A stretch of DNA of 54,413 bases from assembly GCF_000516985.1 (NCBI RefSeq), contig NW_006917094.1, forward strand, positions 4,433,779 through 4,488,191, given 5' to 3'. A program made the translations under genes and the position numbers. Under the pieces are notes generated by a model, which was not told the origin of the DNA, did no database searches, and saw only the letters and a program-made list of their open reading frames with translations. Every line of letters starts with the position of its first letter. The first letter of the stretch is position 1. This document shows positions 12,942 to 25,199 of this stretch, piece by piece. This stretch comes from Pestalotiopsis fici W106-1 (Eukaryota; Ascomycota; Sordariomycetes; Amphisphaeriales; Sporocadaceae).

Positions 12942-14993
12942 TCCTTCTCAAAACTCCCGATTTAAACAGTCCAACAAGAATTTGCATGTTCAATTTAATG
13001 TTGCAGCTCATCATCACAGGAAAACCCTGTAGCCACGTTAACAGAGGCTGTTGTACTGTATATCGCTAAGGATGTTTTGTATGATACGAGTGGTGGCGGC
13101 AGTTCTCACGTCAGATCAGGAGGAAGGACAATGCCGTGCCTGTAAATAACATTATGCTCTGATACTCTTCTTTTACTGACTTGCACAACTTTCATTTTTC
13201 TTGTCCTCTTACTTCAATTGAAAGGGAAGTCATTTTGTGAGGCACACCCTGTTCCTGAAAGATGACGATATCTCGGTGCCGAAGGGAGCAGGGAAAGGAA
13301 AGAGAATGAAAACGTTCCTCCAAGCACGGCAATCGTTTCCCCCCAACCACGCAGTTATCGAATGGCACATGTGAACAGTAGCAATATTCTCACATACCTG
13401 CCTACTCCACAGCTGCTGCCTTGAGTTTTCACTGGATAGGGCTGCCGCAGAGCCGCAGAGGTATTATTGTTGCTAGTCATGTTTTTCTTGTAGTGACTGT
13501 CGGAAGCAACTTCCGGCGATGGAGCTCAATGTATGCAGCAGAACAAGAGCGCGCGAGCTCCGCAGATAGGGCTCTGTTCACGCACAACATCGATACCGCA
13601 CATGTACACCACATAGTGTACAGGCACACTCGCGCACAGACGATCTTGGAGACGTTTATTCTAGAAGTAATGTGGAAGCCCACAAAGTCGGTCAAGCAGT
13701 GACATCGCCATGGCCCTTCGCAAACGTGCCGGCAGTCGAGACTCTCCAGCAGAACATATTCCAACGAGGATAAGTCGCCAAAAGTGAGAAGACGTGGAGC
13801 TTGAAACATGTCATTGACTCCCGAAGTTTTTTTTCAGAGCGTCCAGAGTATGCAGGGTATTTTGGCATATACATGTCGAGTTGCAGTGGATGATAGAGAG
13901 AAACATGGAATTCGGTAATATTGGAGTTTTTACTAACAAGCCTACTTACTGCATGTTATGCTACAGCATTTTTCACAAAAACTCATGTCCAGTCTCCCGT
14001 ATTCTATTCCAATTCCCGCCATTGACGAGATCGAGTTGAATTGACGCCCGCAAGACTTGATGCAGCGTTGATCAAGAGTTGTAGTGATGCTCGTGCCATA
14101 ACCTTGAGAGATAACTATCACGTAGGTAAGAAGGTACCTAGGTACCTATCTGCACATCAAGTTGCCCACAAAGCAAGGTGGTGGGTGGCTTGAAATGGGA
14201 GCTGGTGGCGGTGCATCAGGTACTGCACTAGGCAGCCCGACACCCCCGAAATGTGGCGCCGCCAAAAACAAACCACCAGTAAGGCGCCAGCTAATGATTC
14301 ATCCAAATCGTGTTTGTCTCTACACAAACAACGACTTTGGCACATTCCACCCACATAGCACAACCCCAAGCAGAGCTGGAGAATACTCGTACATGGTACT
14401 ATAAAGCACAGGAACTTGTGGCCGAGCACTTTGAGGCTGCGGCGCCATCCGGCAAACTGGGACTGGGCGGGAAATTGGATGAGCTCAACCTTGAACCTGG
14501 CCTCCAGCGGCCTGTGAGTGAGCGAAGGGAGTGACAAGGAGATACAGCGGGGCTGGATGCTGCCGAGACTCGAGATCGGGTACAAACGCCTCCAAAAAGG
14601 GGAAGAGGGACAAAAAAAAAAGAGAATTCTCAGATTAGACGGGCATCACAAAGAATTCCTTCCGGCAGCAAGAAGGAGACCAGGACTTGGACGGGCCTCT
14701 AACCTTCTGCACCATTTCCCACTGGCCCACCACCAACTTTCAATATCCGCCACCGCCTGTTTCTGTATTTTCACTGTCCTCACCATTCCCTCGCCCATTT
14801 TATTGGCTTGTGCCTTATGCGGCAGCACCTTGCGCAGTTGCCTCCACCTCTGCTGCTCGTAGGCAGACCGACGGCTAGGGAATCACGACATTTACGAATA
14901 TCAAAGGTATTCAAACCTACATAACCGCATGTCGCTTGTGGCCTCTGCGACCCTAACCAGACCCCCGGGAACAACACCCGTGCAGCCGCCAGC
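12942..14993. other. Gene-free region before RAD3
   Basis: No protein-like frame on either strand. It contains TAGGTACCTA-type motifs at about 14125-14150, and the RAD3 promoter and leader at its right end. The short frames near 14157-14862 on both strands have skewed composition without domain character. Confidence 0.55.
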
Positions 14994-17396
14994 ATGAAGT
15001 TCTTCATCGATGACCTCCCGGTGCTGTTCCCGTATCCGCGGGTGTATCCGGAACAGTATGCCTACATGTGCGACCTGAAAAAGACTCTGGATGCTGGCGG
15101 CCATTGCGTGCTAGAGATGCCTTCAGGCACTGGCAAGACCGTCTCTCTCTTGTCGCTCATTGTAGCCTACCAACAGCATTATCCGGAGCACCGAAAACTC
15201 ATCTACTGTTCCCGTACAATGTCCGAGATCGAAAAGGCACTGGCCGAATTGAAGGCTCTGATGAAGTTTCGTACCCAAGAACTCGGCCACGCCGAGGATT
15301 TCCGCGGGCTAGGCTTGACCAGCAGAAAGAACCTGTGTTTGCACCCTTCGGTCAAGCGCGAGAAGAGTGGCGCTATTGTTGATGCCAGGTGCAGGAGCTT
15401 GACGGCGGGTTTTGTCAAGGAGAAGAAGGAAAAGGGCGAGAACGTCGACGTCTGTGTCTACCACGATAACCTGGATCTATTGGAACCACATAATTTAATC
15501 CCCAATGGTGTCTGGACACTGGAAGGCCTCCTCAGATATGGAGAAGATCACAAGCAGTGTCCCTATTTCACGGCCAGGCGCATGATGCAGTACTGCAACG
15601 TCATCATCTACTCCTATCACTACCTCCTAGACCCCAAGATTGCCGAGAGAGTGTCGAAAGAATTCTCAAAAGACTGCATCGTTGTCTTTGATGAGGCGCA
15701 CAACATAGACAACGTCTGCATCGAGTCCCTCAGCCAAGACATCACCGAGGATTCGCTCCGGAAAGCGACCCGAGGTGCGCAGAATCTGGAGCGCAAGATC
15801 AACGAGATGCGAGAGACAGACCGGGCACAATTGGAGAGCGAATATCAAAAGCTGGTCGAGGGTCTCCGGGATCAGGATGAAGCACGACAGGAAGATGCCT
15901 TCATGTCCAACCCCGTGCTACCAGACGATCTGCTGAAAGAGGCCGTGCCAGGCAACATCCGTCGGGCGGAGCATTTTGTCGCCTTTCTCAAGAGATTCAT
16001 CGAGTACCTGAAGAGCCGGATGAAAACCCGAAGGGTCACGTCCGAGACACCCACCTTCTTCCTCGACCATTTGAGAGAGCACACATTTATTGAAAAGAAG
16101 CCCCTTCGGTTTTGTGCCGAGCGACTCACATCCTTGGTCCGGACCCTTGAACTGACCAATATTGAAGACTACCAGACCCTGCAAGAGGTTGCCACTTTTG
16201 CAACCCTTGTGGCGACTTACGAAAAGGGCTTCTTGCTCATACTCGAACCATTTGAATCGGATACCGCAGAGGTACCGAATCCGGTGCTCCATTTCACCTG
16301 CCTGGATGCGGCCATTGCCATCAAGCCCGTTTTTGATCGGTTCAGTTCCGTCATCATCACCTCGGGCACCATCTCCCCGCTGGAAATGTACCCAAAGATG
16401 CTCGGATTCAGCGCCGTGATCATGCAATCTTACACAATGACGCTAGCGCGCAAGTCTTTCTTGCCCATGATCGTCACTCGCGGGAGTGATCAGGCGCCCG
16501 TGTCGACGAGCTTCCAGGTGCGAAACGAGCCCAGTGTGGTGCGCAACTACGGAAACCTCTTGACCGAGTTTGCCCGAGTCACGCCCGACGGAATGGTCGT
16601 CTTCTTCCCATCCTACCTTTACATGGAGTCCATCATTAGCATGTGGCAAGGAATGGGCATTCTCGACCAAGTCTGGAAGTACAAGCTGATCCTGGTCGAG
16701 ACGCCCGACGCTCAGGAGACGTCATTAGCGCTAGAAACTTACCGCACTGCTTGCTGCAACGGCCGTGGTGCTGTGCTTCTCTGTGTCGCACGTGGCAAGG
16801 TGTCGGAAGGTATCGATTTCGACCACCACTACGGACGGACTGTGCTGTGCATGGGCGTGCCGTTTCAGTACACGGAATCTCGAATCCTCAAGGCTCGGTT
16901 GGAGTTTCTACGGGAGACGTACCGGATCCGCGAAAACGACTTCTTGTCCTTTGACGCCATGCGACATGCCGCCCAGTGCTTGGGACGTGTCTTGCGAGGC
17001 AAGGACGACTACGGTATCATGGTGTTGGCTGACCGTCGTTTCCAAAAGAAGCGCGACCAGCTACCCAAGTGGATTGAGCAGGCCATGCAGGAAGTTGACG
17101 TTAATCTCTCGACGGATATGGCCGTCCTAGCAGCAAAGCGCTTCTTGCGTGACATGGCACAACCCTTCCGCTCCAAGGACCAGGAAGGGATAAGCACCTG
17201 GAGCATTGACGACTTGAGAAAACACCAGGCGCAGATGGACGAGGAGCACATTGCCGAACTCCAGAGAGAACACGAGGAGACCATGGCCCAGCGGGTCCGG
17301 TCGCAACAACAAGCTGCCGTCATGGCACTTGATGACGACTATGACATGGACGAAGACGACGAGAGAGAAATGATGGAAATTGATGGCGTGGCATGA
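14994..17396 (+). CDS. RAD3: TFIIH DNA helicase RAD3/XPD
   Basis: ATP-dependent 5'-3' DNA helicase of the TFIIH core. It opens DNA around lesions in nucleotide excision repair and has a structural role in transcription initiation. The single exon encodes 800 residues, close to the roughly 780 of yeast Rad3. Walker A is at residues 42-49 (MPSGTGKT) and the DEAH box at 233-236. The four iron-sulfur cysteines are Cys115, Cys133, Cys154 and Cys189, each one position from the human XPD set. The C-terminal helicase half ends in motif VI (AAQCLGRVLRGK). The first ATG opens directly into the conserved N-terminus (MKFFIDDLPVLFPYPRVYPEQ), so the start is secure. The tail after about residue 730 is acidic and less conserved. 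A second TFIIH subunit, TFB1, lies 27 kb downstream on the same strand. Confidence 0.98.
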   Translation: MKFFIDDLPVLFPYPRVYPEQYAYMCDLKKTLDAGGHCVLEMPSGTGKTVSLLSLIVAYQQHYPEHRKLIYCSRTMSEIEKALAELKALMKFRTQELGHAEDFRGLGLTSRKNLCLHPSVKREKSGAIVDARCRSLTAGFVKEKKEKGENVDVCVYHDNLDLLEPHNLIPNGVWTLEGLLRYGEDHKQCPYFTARRMMQYCNVIIYSYHYLLDPKIAERVSKEFSKDCIVVFDEAHNIDNVCIESLSQDITEDSLRKATRGAQNLERKINEMRETDRAQLESEYQKLVEGLRDQDEARQEDAFMSNPVLPDDLLKEAVPGNIRRAEHFVAFLKRFIEYLKSRMKTRRVTSETPTFFLDHLREHTFIEKKPLRFCAERLTSLVRTLELTNIEDYQTLQEVATFATLVATYEKGFLLILEPFESDTAEVPNPVLHFTCLDAAIAIKPVFDRFSSVIITSGTISPLEMYPKMLGFSAVIMQSYTMTLARKSFLPMIVTRGSDQAPVSTSFQVRNEPSVVRNYGNLLTEFARVTPDGMVVFFPSYLYMESIISMWQGMGILDQVWKYKLILVETPDAQETSLALETYRTACCNGRGAVLLCVARGKVSEGIDFDHHYGRTVLCMGVPFQYTESRILKARLEFLRETYRIRENDFLSFDAMRHAAQCLGRVLRGKDDYGIMVLADRRFQKKRDQLPKWIEQAMQEVDVNLSTDMAVLAAKRFLRDMAQPFRSKDQEGISTWSIDDLRKHQAQMDEEHIAELQREHEETMAQRVRSQQQAAVMALDDDYDMDEDDEREMMEIDGVA

Positions 17397-18237
17397 GTAT
17401 TTCCGGCCTGAGGTGAAGCCATAGACGTTGTTGAAGGGTGAATGTGTTACGGATCCAAGCAGTGGCGCAGGCTATCTACTAGTCATACAAGAAGAACACC
17501 TAGTTATCTGTCGAATGATCTTCTGCGCACCAATATGAACGCACTATGTACTGATACCCAGGATTAAACAATTTGACGATTGCGTCGGCAGTTTGTCAAG
17601 ATGCGATTGCTGTATAACAAATCGTCTTTTCATTGCCGATAGACCGCTTCGAGGTTGTTTAAATTTTCAGATATCAGACATGCATATCTACCTAGTAGGC
17701 ATGAATCTGTGAAAGCGATATGCATCTGTAAAGTGCCAGAAACTGCCAACGTTTCCTCCTGTCTCTTCCTGCTCCCATTCGTCTTGTCCACAAGCAGCGC
17801 GTGCCTGGCCTTGTGTGCTGGCGAATCCTCGGTCGTGACCATGACCATCTCCGCATCTGGCCTATGTTCGACCTATTAGCAAACGAGGATTAGCCTTGGC
17901 ACGCAGATGATAGACAGGTGATGTACGAAACAGGAATGCAACCAATTCTCCCTCCGACAGGCACAGACGGTACTGGTGATGCACTACATACAACATGCTC
18001 CGAAGCGCAGTTCGTATCCCCGGGCTGTTGCCGGCATCGGCCTTAGCGTGGTAACCTACATGGTATGAGGGACGAGACGGAACGAGACCCCCGGCCAGGG
18101 CATACATCCTTCTCTCGTTTTGCAGCTACGCAATGTTTGACCTTGATTCACAAAGAGACGAAACGGCAGGTCAAGTTGAGACGAGTACGGGAGCAACATC
18201 ATTTAGATCAAGCCGGTCCAAACTCTGGTCCTGAAGC
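17397..18237. other. Spacer between RAD3 and the MFS gene
   Basis: Holds the RAD3 3' end and the promoter of the transporter gene on the same strand. No further gene seen. Confidence 0.6.
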
Positions 18238-19846
18238 ATGTCGGCGGAGACTTTCGGAGCAGCGATCGGGAAGCCGCCGCCGGATGCAAGTCGGAATCTG
18301 GAAACAAATCTGCCCGGCCCGCACCATGACAACAAGGACGTGGAAAAGTTGACCGATCAAGACGAAGGCACAGACGAGCAGCCAAGGCCTTCGCTGGAAC
18401 GATGGAACGACCCACAGATCAACGCCTGGAGATTCATTGTCACGAATTACTCCTTCATTCTCATGGGCATGAATGATGCGTGCGTCGGGGCGCTCATCCC
18501 CTATATTGAGCCATATTACGGCATTTCGTACACGCTCGTCTCGCTCCTCTTTCTCTCGTCTTTTGTCGGCTATTTCCTTGCCGCTCTCACCAACAATCTC
18601 GTACACCATCATTGGGGCCAGCGTGGCGTCGCTGTCCTTGCTCCCCTGGCCCGGTTGATTGGGTATATCCCACTGTGTCTGCATCCACCCTATGCAGCGT
18701 TGCCACCGATCATGCTGTTTCCCGGGTTCGGAAACGGTATCGAGGACAGTGCTGTAAGCAAGCATTTTGCAGCAATGTCGTTTCTCTCCCTCTGTCTCTC
18801 ACTCACTCACACACACACACTCACTCACTCGCGCACACGCGTGTTGATTCTTGCCCCACATGAGGATGTCGTTTGTGGCCGATTTACTCATGGAGAATGC
18901 TGACCTCTCTATCATCTAGTGGAATGCCTGGATAGGAAACATGGAAAACGCAAATGAGTTACTGGGGTTTTTGCATGGCTCCTACGGGCTGGGAGCTACA
19001 ATCGGCCCGCTCGTCGCCACGGCCATGGTCACAAAGGGTGGGCTGCAATGGTATCAGTACTACTACCTAATGATCGGACTAGCCGGGCTCGAGTTAATCC
19101 TCACGACCACTGTCTTCTGGGGCGCGACGGGCGCCGTCTACAGAGCCACGCATGCAGAGGCTACGGGCGGTGTGCGGACGACGACACGGACCGTCATGCA
19201 ATCGCCCGTTGTCTGGCTCGTGGCCTTCTTCCTCCTCGGCTATGTAGGGGCCGAGGTCAGCCTCGGAGGATGGATTGTGACCTTTATGCTGGTAGTGAGG
19301 GGCGCCGAAGCTTTTCAGGCTGGCCTGACCGTTACCTTCTTCTGGCTCGGCCTGGCTGTTGGACGCGTGATTTTAGGCTTCGTCACTGGGAGGATTGGAG
19401 AAAAGCTTGCCATAACCATCTATCTCGTGCTTTCAACAGCGCTGCAAATTCTATACTGGCTGATTCCGAGCTTTGTCGCCTCTGCCGTATTCGTGGCTCT
19501 CGAAGGGTTTTTTCTCGGTCCTCTATTTCCTGCTGCCATTGTCGCCGCAACCAAGCTGCTGCCCAGCGATTACCACGTATCCGCCATTGGCTTTGCCGCA
19601 GCTTTCGGCGGTGGAGGAGCGGCTGTTTTCCCGTTCGCCGTTGGGGCCATTGCGTCTAGCAAAGGAGTCGAGGTGTTGCAGCCCATCATTCTCACAATTC
19701 TCGTCTTTATCTTCCTGCTGTGGATAACTATCCCTGGCGGTCTTCGGAGAGGCGGTCTGGAACATGCACGAGATACCAACGAAAAGCTGGGACATCAATT
19801 GCACAAGGGGTATCAGTGGTTCAGGCAAAAGTTGGGGAAAAGGTAG
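18238..19846 (+). CDS. MFS transporter, BSC6-like
   Basis: Membrane transporter of the major facilitator superfamily, resembling the fungal group often annotated as bypass-of-stop-codon protein 6. The substrate is unknown. Exons are 18238-18753 and 18920-19846, giving 480 residues. The splice (GTAAGC donor, CATCTAG acceptor) joins GNGIEDSA to WNAWIGN, a continuous conserved loop and helix. About 60 hydrophilic residues at the N-terminus precede the first helix (NYSFILMGMNDACVGALIPY), and helices then alternate with short loops to the end. The conserved loop RGVAVLAPLARLIGY follows helix 2. The second half starts after residue 250. The 166-base intron contains an AC/TC microsatellite. The gene ends 207 bases from the stop of TYW4 on the opposite strand, so the 3' untranslated regions may overlap. 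Confidence 0.93.
18795..18840. repeat. CT/AC simple repeat inside an intron
   Basis: CTCA, AC and CGCA units lie within the single intron of the MFS gene (18754-18919). They explain why that intron is longer than the other clear introns here, which run about 68-93 bases. Confidence 0.85.
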
Positions 19847-20053
19847 AAGGCTACTGTAGATACCAAGAGCACTATCTATGGAGTATTTATCTGCTGTCTA
19901 GTTCCGCTGTCATTTTTCACAACGGTCAAAGTCATGTTCGTACTCGTTTCCATGCTTGTGAACTTGAGTCAATGGCATTGAATGTATATTGTCTACTCGA
20001 GATTTTCATGCATCGGTCGTCCTTCAGCATCGCCAACTTGGTGTCGAAACGAC

Positions 20054-23000
20054 TCATTCATGGAGTTTCTGTAATAGTTCGCTAGCTAATCGCTTTACAT
20101 AAAACTCCCTGATCTCCACGGGAACTTTGCCAAACGCGCTGGCCATCTTGGTGACGTCCTGACGACCCTTTTCATAGGCTGCAAGATCACGATTGCCATA
20201 CACGTCCCGGCCGGCTGAGTAACCTCCTTCCAGATTGCGGAAGAAGACATTTACAGCAATACCTAGACCGCTCACGGGGGCAGCCGTGTGAAGCCAGAGC
20301 GGAGGGAGGAAAAGAATGTCCCCCGGCTCGAGAATGGCTTCATGAGGACGAGTGTTGGCCAGCGAGGCCGTGTCGAGCTCCGCAAAGACGTCCAAGCTAG
20401 AGCTCGAAGCTCCCGGCGCAAAGGAAAGTTCCGTGACATCAGCTGGCGGGAAGAGTACCAGGCGTTTTGTGCCAGCTATCTGGCAGTAGATGTTTGCCAT
20501 GACCTGTATGTAAATGCGGCGTTAGGACCTGCTGGATGACACTGGTAGAAGCGATAGGGGGGAAAGTTAGTGGGACATGGGAAACTCACGTCATAGTGAA
20601 GCCACATATTCACCGAGCCGGAAATCCGAAGCACGGAACTAAATGTATTGTCCGCAACGAAAGAAACCTCTGGTGGTAGTACAAAGTCCTCTGCCAGGCT
20701 CGGAAAGTCCTCGGCAAGATTGGCTGGCCTGTCGGCCGGCTTCTCCTCGGAAAGCGCGCGCAGATACATGCGGCCTCCCTTTTGGACCTCGTCTACGAAG
20801 CTGCCAAACTCCTTGGTCACGTACTTGAAGTTCTTGGAGTTAAAGTCCATCTTGGCGGTGGTAGACTCGTGTACCACGACACTTCGACCCCTGCCGATCT
20901 TGGAAACGAGGTATTCGGGTGTCCATGTCGATACGCTGCTACCTAGATTTGCTTTCTCAATGACTACAGGCTGGCCAGCCTTCAAGATCTTGTCAAACTC
21001 GGCAGAAGATGCCAGCTTGACTCTCGGTAGTGTCTGTACTTCAGGCCGTCCATCCCGAGCGCTTGAGTCGGCAGTCCTGTATTGTACCGGGGTGCTGGTG
21101 AGCTCGAGTGTCTGAGCAAATGTCCATTTCGGCAGTTGTTCGACGGGCGCAGGTAACGTGCCAGTATAGCCGTCGTTGAAGCCCAACACATAATAGCCAT
21201 TGTTCCAGTACGTCCCCATGGAGAAGCAGGTTGCACCACCACCCGTGAGCAATACACGACCTTGTGCATCCTGTACGGTGGATATCCCAAGCAAAACAGG
21301 TCTGGGTAACGTTGAGCTAACGTCTATTTGACAGGTAGATACTATGCTTAGACTCTCGTCCGAGATGCCAACGAGCAATATTTCATGGCTGTGGTCCAGT
21401 ACCTGTCCCTTGACGATTCCGCCAATGATGACAAGCCGACCGGGCTTATACGCGACGGCAGTAGCTCCAAACCGATCCAACAGACCGTATTGCTCATCTT
21501 GGGCTGTGATTGGGCTGAAGCAGATCGTGGGTTTCTCCAGATTAGTTATCGAAAGATTCCACCGTAGATATTGCCTAGCCAGGACACCATCCTCGAGTAG
21601 ACCTCCCAGCAGGATACCACCAAAGGCGCTTGATCGGTTGCCAGTGATACTGACCACGACGGCGCCAAATACTGGTGCATGGGGTTGTCCGAGGATTTCA
21701 CATTCTAGCCAGCCTTTATCGGGAACGTAGAGGAGGCAGCCTTCGTAAACTGTGGACGGCCCGGTCTTGCCGCCGATGGTAAGAGCTAAGCTTGAATGCC
21801 CGAGCCTCGTCGTTGCATGTCGATATAGAGGCACTGGGAGATCGCGATCCTTCCGCCATGACTTTCGAACCTTGTCAAAGACCCACGAGTCCTTCAACGG
21901 AGCGGACGGAGATGCCCGGCCTCCAATCAGGATGTTTCCATGGAGTCCGAGGTCGACGACGGTATGGCACATTCTACTTGGAGGCCCAGTTGGTTTCATG
22001 TCGACCGTCGCTGAATCTTGGCCGTACAGATCGACAGACGACAAACGGCTGGTATTTCCGAGACCAAAGAGATTTGCAGCGTATTCTTGACCGGTGTAGT
22101 CTTGCAACAACATTGATGCTCCAAACCGTCGTTGACAGGTACGTGGGGTTTCGCCGAACTCGGTTTCAACTTCAACTGACGGTAGGTTTGAGGATGACTG
22201 GGCTAGACTGTCTGCCGCACATTCTGTCTGGCCCTGACTTTGCTTCAACCTGTTTGTGGCCGAGACAACGCAGTAATGACCACCAAACACGGCAAACTCC
22301 TCCCACTCATCAAATGGCTCAATGCCGTTGAGTTTCTTTCGGTCCTCTGTAGTTAGATATGTAGCAGAGGACCAAGCACTCCAAAGGGTTTCTACGTGCA
22401 CGTTTGACCAGCCCAGGTGAGTAAAGCGGTCTCTCTGCGACTGCAGGGTTGGGTAGGCTAGTACCGACTTGAGAGGAGTCTTGAGCTTCTCGAAGTGGCG
22501 CAACATGGTTTCAGCAAAGGGATGCTCGGCACCATCAGGTAAGATCTGCTCCAGCAGACAGAACTCGGCTACATTGGACTTAGCACGAGATGGCCCAATG
22601 TGGAAGAGAGAAAGACTTGATTACCTTGGCCCAGCGAGTTTGCCCACTTGATGACGGCATCGGCGGCTACCGTTTCCATGTATGTGATGGAAACCTCTGC
22701 AACGAAGATGAATTCACAATCCTCAAGATCCACTAGCTGGGAGATGGATTGTTGTATCTTGTCGAGATCCCTTAGGTCGCAACCCATTTGTATGTACTCG
22801 TCACTTTGCAGGAACACCAGCGGGTCTTTGGAGACATCGAGGCGGGTCAGCATCGAATTGAGCTCGGTCGTCTCCTGTATGACCTTGCGCTTTTTCTCCA
22901 TGAGATCTGGAAAGTCAATGTCGATGAACCTGGCATTCTTGCACGAATCCGGGTATCTGGTCATGCACTGCCAAGGAAGCACGTCGCTATGAGTATTGTC

Positions 23001-23439
23001 ATGTTAGTAGTGAGTCTGAGCCAAGAGCGAGCGCAGTCAGAAGGGGTGTCGATAACTCACAATCCAGCGCCGAGATTGATGACGACTTTGCGCTTTAGCG
23101 AAGGCTTCCGGAGAAAGTTTCTTACAGCCACGTCAATGACGTGAAGTCGAATATGGTATCCACGGTTGATGAGGGGGGAGCGCCGCTGAAACTTCTTGAC
23201 AAAGAAGCGAAAGAAGTGAGGCTCGTCAGGATAATAGATGCGTTCCACACTTCTCTTGGATACAATACTGCTACTGTTCGTCTGTGGAGAGATGAGACTT
23301 GATTAGATTCGTAGCTGCAAATGGACCAAAGTCGGACATGAACTCAACGAGGAGGTGTGAAGAGGCCACTTACAGACATGACCAAGTCATCCAGGGCCCG
23401 CTCCCTGGGAGACCGACCTTCGGGCTTCTTTTTGGCCAT
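20054..23439 (-). CDS. TYW4: tRNA wybutosine-synthesizing protein 4 (PPM2)
   Basis: Last-step enzyme of wybutosine formation at position 37 of tRNA-Phe. The family transfers a methyl group from SAM and then methoxycarbonylates the side chain. Five exons: 23439-23374, 23281-23061, 22986-22625, 22568-20590 and 20503-20054. All four introns are GT..AG, and the joined frame gives 1025 residues, the usual fungal length. Domains in order: leucine-carboxyl-methyltransferase fold with a SAM loop at residues 91-96 (NLGAGF); a kelch-type beta-propeller around 410-690; and a JmjC/cupin domain from about 735 to the end. The propeller repeats include ILIGGRASPSAPLKDSWVFD. The cupin carries the iron-type His-x-Asp in WLHYD, with another histidine in PPLWLHTAAP. 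The start MAKKKPEGRS is at the first ATG. The gene converges on the MFS gene. Nothing looks broken. Confidence 0.95.
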
Positions 23440-24719
23440 GGTGGGCTGGAGTAGTCGTGCGACAGCCGCGAGTAGAGAATCGAAAAAGGATTATGTTCTT
23501 AGGTAAAGTCCAGGAGGTATGCGAAAAGTGTGACTATTACACGTCCAGCTTTGGGATTTCTTACCCAAGGCGCACCTGCGTGGAGGCAGGGCAAGAAGGA
23601 GAGCGGGCTCTTTGGGAAAATTTTCAGTGTCTTTCTTTCTTTCTCTTATACAGACACTGCTTGGAAGCAACATGTCCTACATTGGTAGCATTTTCAATTC
23701 GTCTTTTTTTTTTGGCAACCTTGGATAAGAGTTTTGTTCCTCGGAACTGGCGTCTTGGATGGCTGCAATACTTACACAAACCAAACGCATGCGAAATTGG
23801 CAGGCAAGAATATTCACAACTCGAAGGTTGTGAAATTTGATCTTTGCTACAGCCTACCTACTACCTAAGCAGCCTATCAGGTGTCAATCCGTGAGTTATG
23901 TGCTCCACACCTCTTTTGTACTCGACAGACTGGAGGACTGAGACAAATGCCAGAAAGCTGTGAACAGCTGCATCGTAATGAATACAAGTCATTTATATAT
24001 TCTCATAAATTCCTTGTTCGCTTGGCTAGTAATTTGTTTCATGCACCACGGCTTTTAAGAATAAGCCCAGTGTAGAAAGGAGAGTTTCTAAAGTATTATA
24101 GAAATTTTGAAAATCCACTGCACTTGACTCTGGCGGCGATGATGATCAAAGAAGGCAGACAGCGTCACTACTACTTATCTGCCAGTAAATTCTTACACTA
24201 CAATGCGCATATGTAGTACTTGATACATGCAAATTGACACGCGGGATAAGTAGGAGTTCTCTTTCATCATGAGTGGAGATGGTCAAAGACGTGAGCGGCT
24301 AGGGTTGAGTTTATAGTGGACTCGTGATGCTGGCTCGTGGTAGATCAAGTGGTACGTATACTACAGCAGCTACTCATATGTCGGATGAAGACGACCTGGA
24401 GCCCCCTGCAATCGATTAATTGTCCGTTTTCTCGCCAAGCATGATACAATCGACGACGCGACTGCGACGAACGTAGACACATCAACTCATACCTATTGCA
24501 AGCCATATCTTAAGCACAAGCCACGCAATGTATAAATATGGCTTACTCGGGGTAGACAGACAAGATATCTAGATAGGTTAGATACTGGAATAGTGACCCA
24601 ACACACATAGTAGACAGTTGACCTTGGCGACTGGTAGCGGTACTCTCTGTACCACATCTTCAAGGGCTACATTACCTGAGTGAAGAGCTCCCCTCCCTCA
24701 CCCCACCTTGATCGCTAGC

Positions 24720-24812
24720 TAAGGTAAGCTAAGCTACCTACAGTACATATGTACCTAGGTTAGGCAAGGTGGTAGGTAGGTAGCCCAAGGTATGTAGGTA
24801 GGTAGGGAGGGG
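24720..24812. repeat. Cluster of TAGGTA/TACCTA motifs
   Basis: Repeated GTAGGTAGGTAG units and the palindromic GTACCTAGGT lie about 400 bases upstream of the ATG18 start. It is the densest example in the window of a motif that recurs in many spacers. Function is unknown; it may be a microsatellite or a repeated regulatory word. Confidence 0.75.
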
Positions 24813-25077
24813 GTCGGAGCTCTGAGGCCTTATTGCCATTCAACCCCCCACTTCGCCATCACCAACCACCCAACAGATGAATACCTACACTCAATAGACT
24901 TTGCTTTTCTGGTGCTCTTGTAGCCTGCTCCCATCGGCACTCGAGACCTCCTTCCTCCGACCGTCACGAGGCTCTTGTTGTTTGTTGTCTGGTTCATCGG
25001 TGAAACTAACCATGACAATACTTCTCCGTCTCTGACGACTCTCACCGACTTGCTTGACTGAGAGCGGGCGAGATACT

Positions 25078-25098
25078 TGCTGCTGCTGCTGCTGCTGC
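25078..25098. repeat. TGC/CTG triplet repeat in the ATG18 leader
   Basis: Seven TGC units lie about 100 bases before the ATG18 start, probably within its 5' untranslated region. Confidence 0.9.
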
Positions 25099-25199
25099 AT
25101 CATTTTTACTACTTGCCTGCCAACCGAATTCCAAACAACCGACTGCGCTGACCAAACCGATCACCCAATCACCCCCGAGCCGCCCGCCGGCTGTATACC

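Larger units (their letters stand above)
23440..25199. other. Divergent promoter region of TYW4 and ATG18
   Basis: The two flanking genes are transcribed away from this 1.76 kb spacer, so it carries both promoters. It has a dense cluster of TAGGTA/TACCTA motifs at about 24720-24812 and a CTG run in the ATG18 leader. No additional gene is supportable. Confidence 0.6.

Noticed and set aside
15918..16427. 169-codon minus-strand frame
   Set aside because: Shadow of RAD3.
21792..22331. 179-codon plus-strand frame
   Set aside because: Shadow of the propeller-encoding exon of TYW4 on the other strand.
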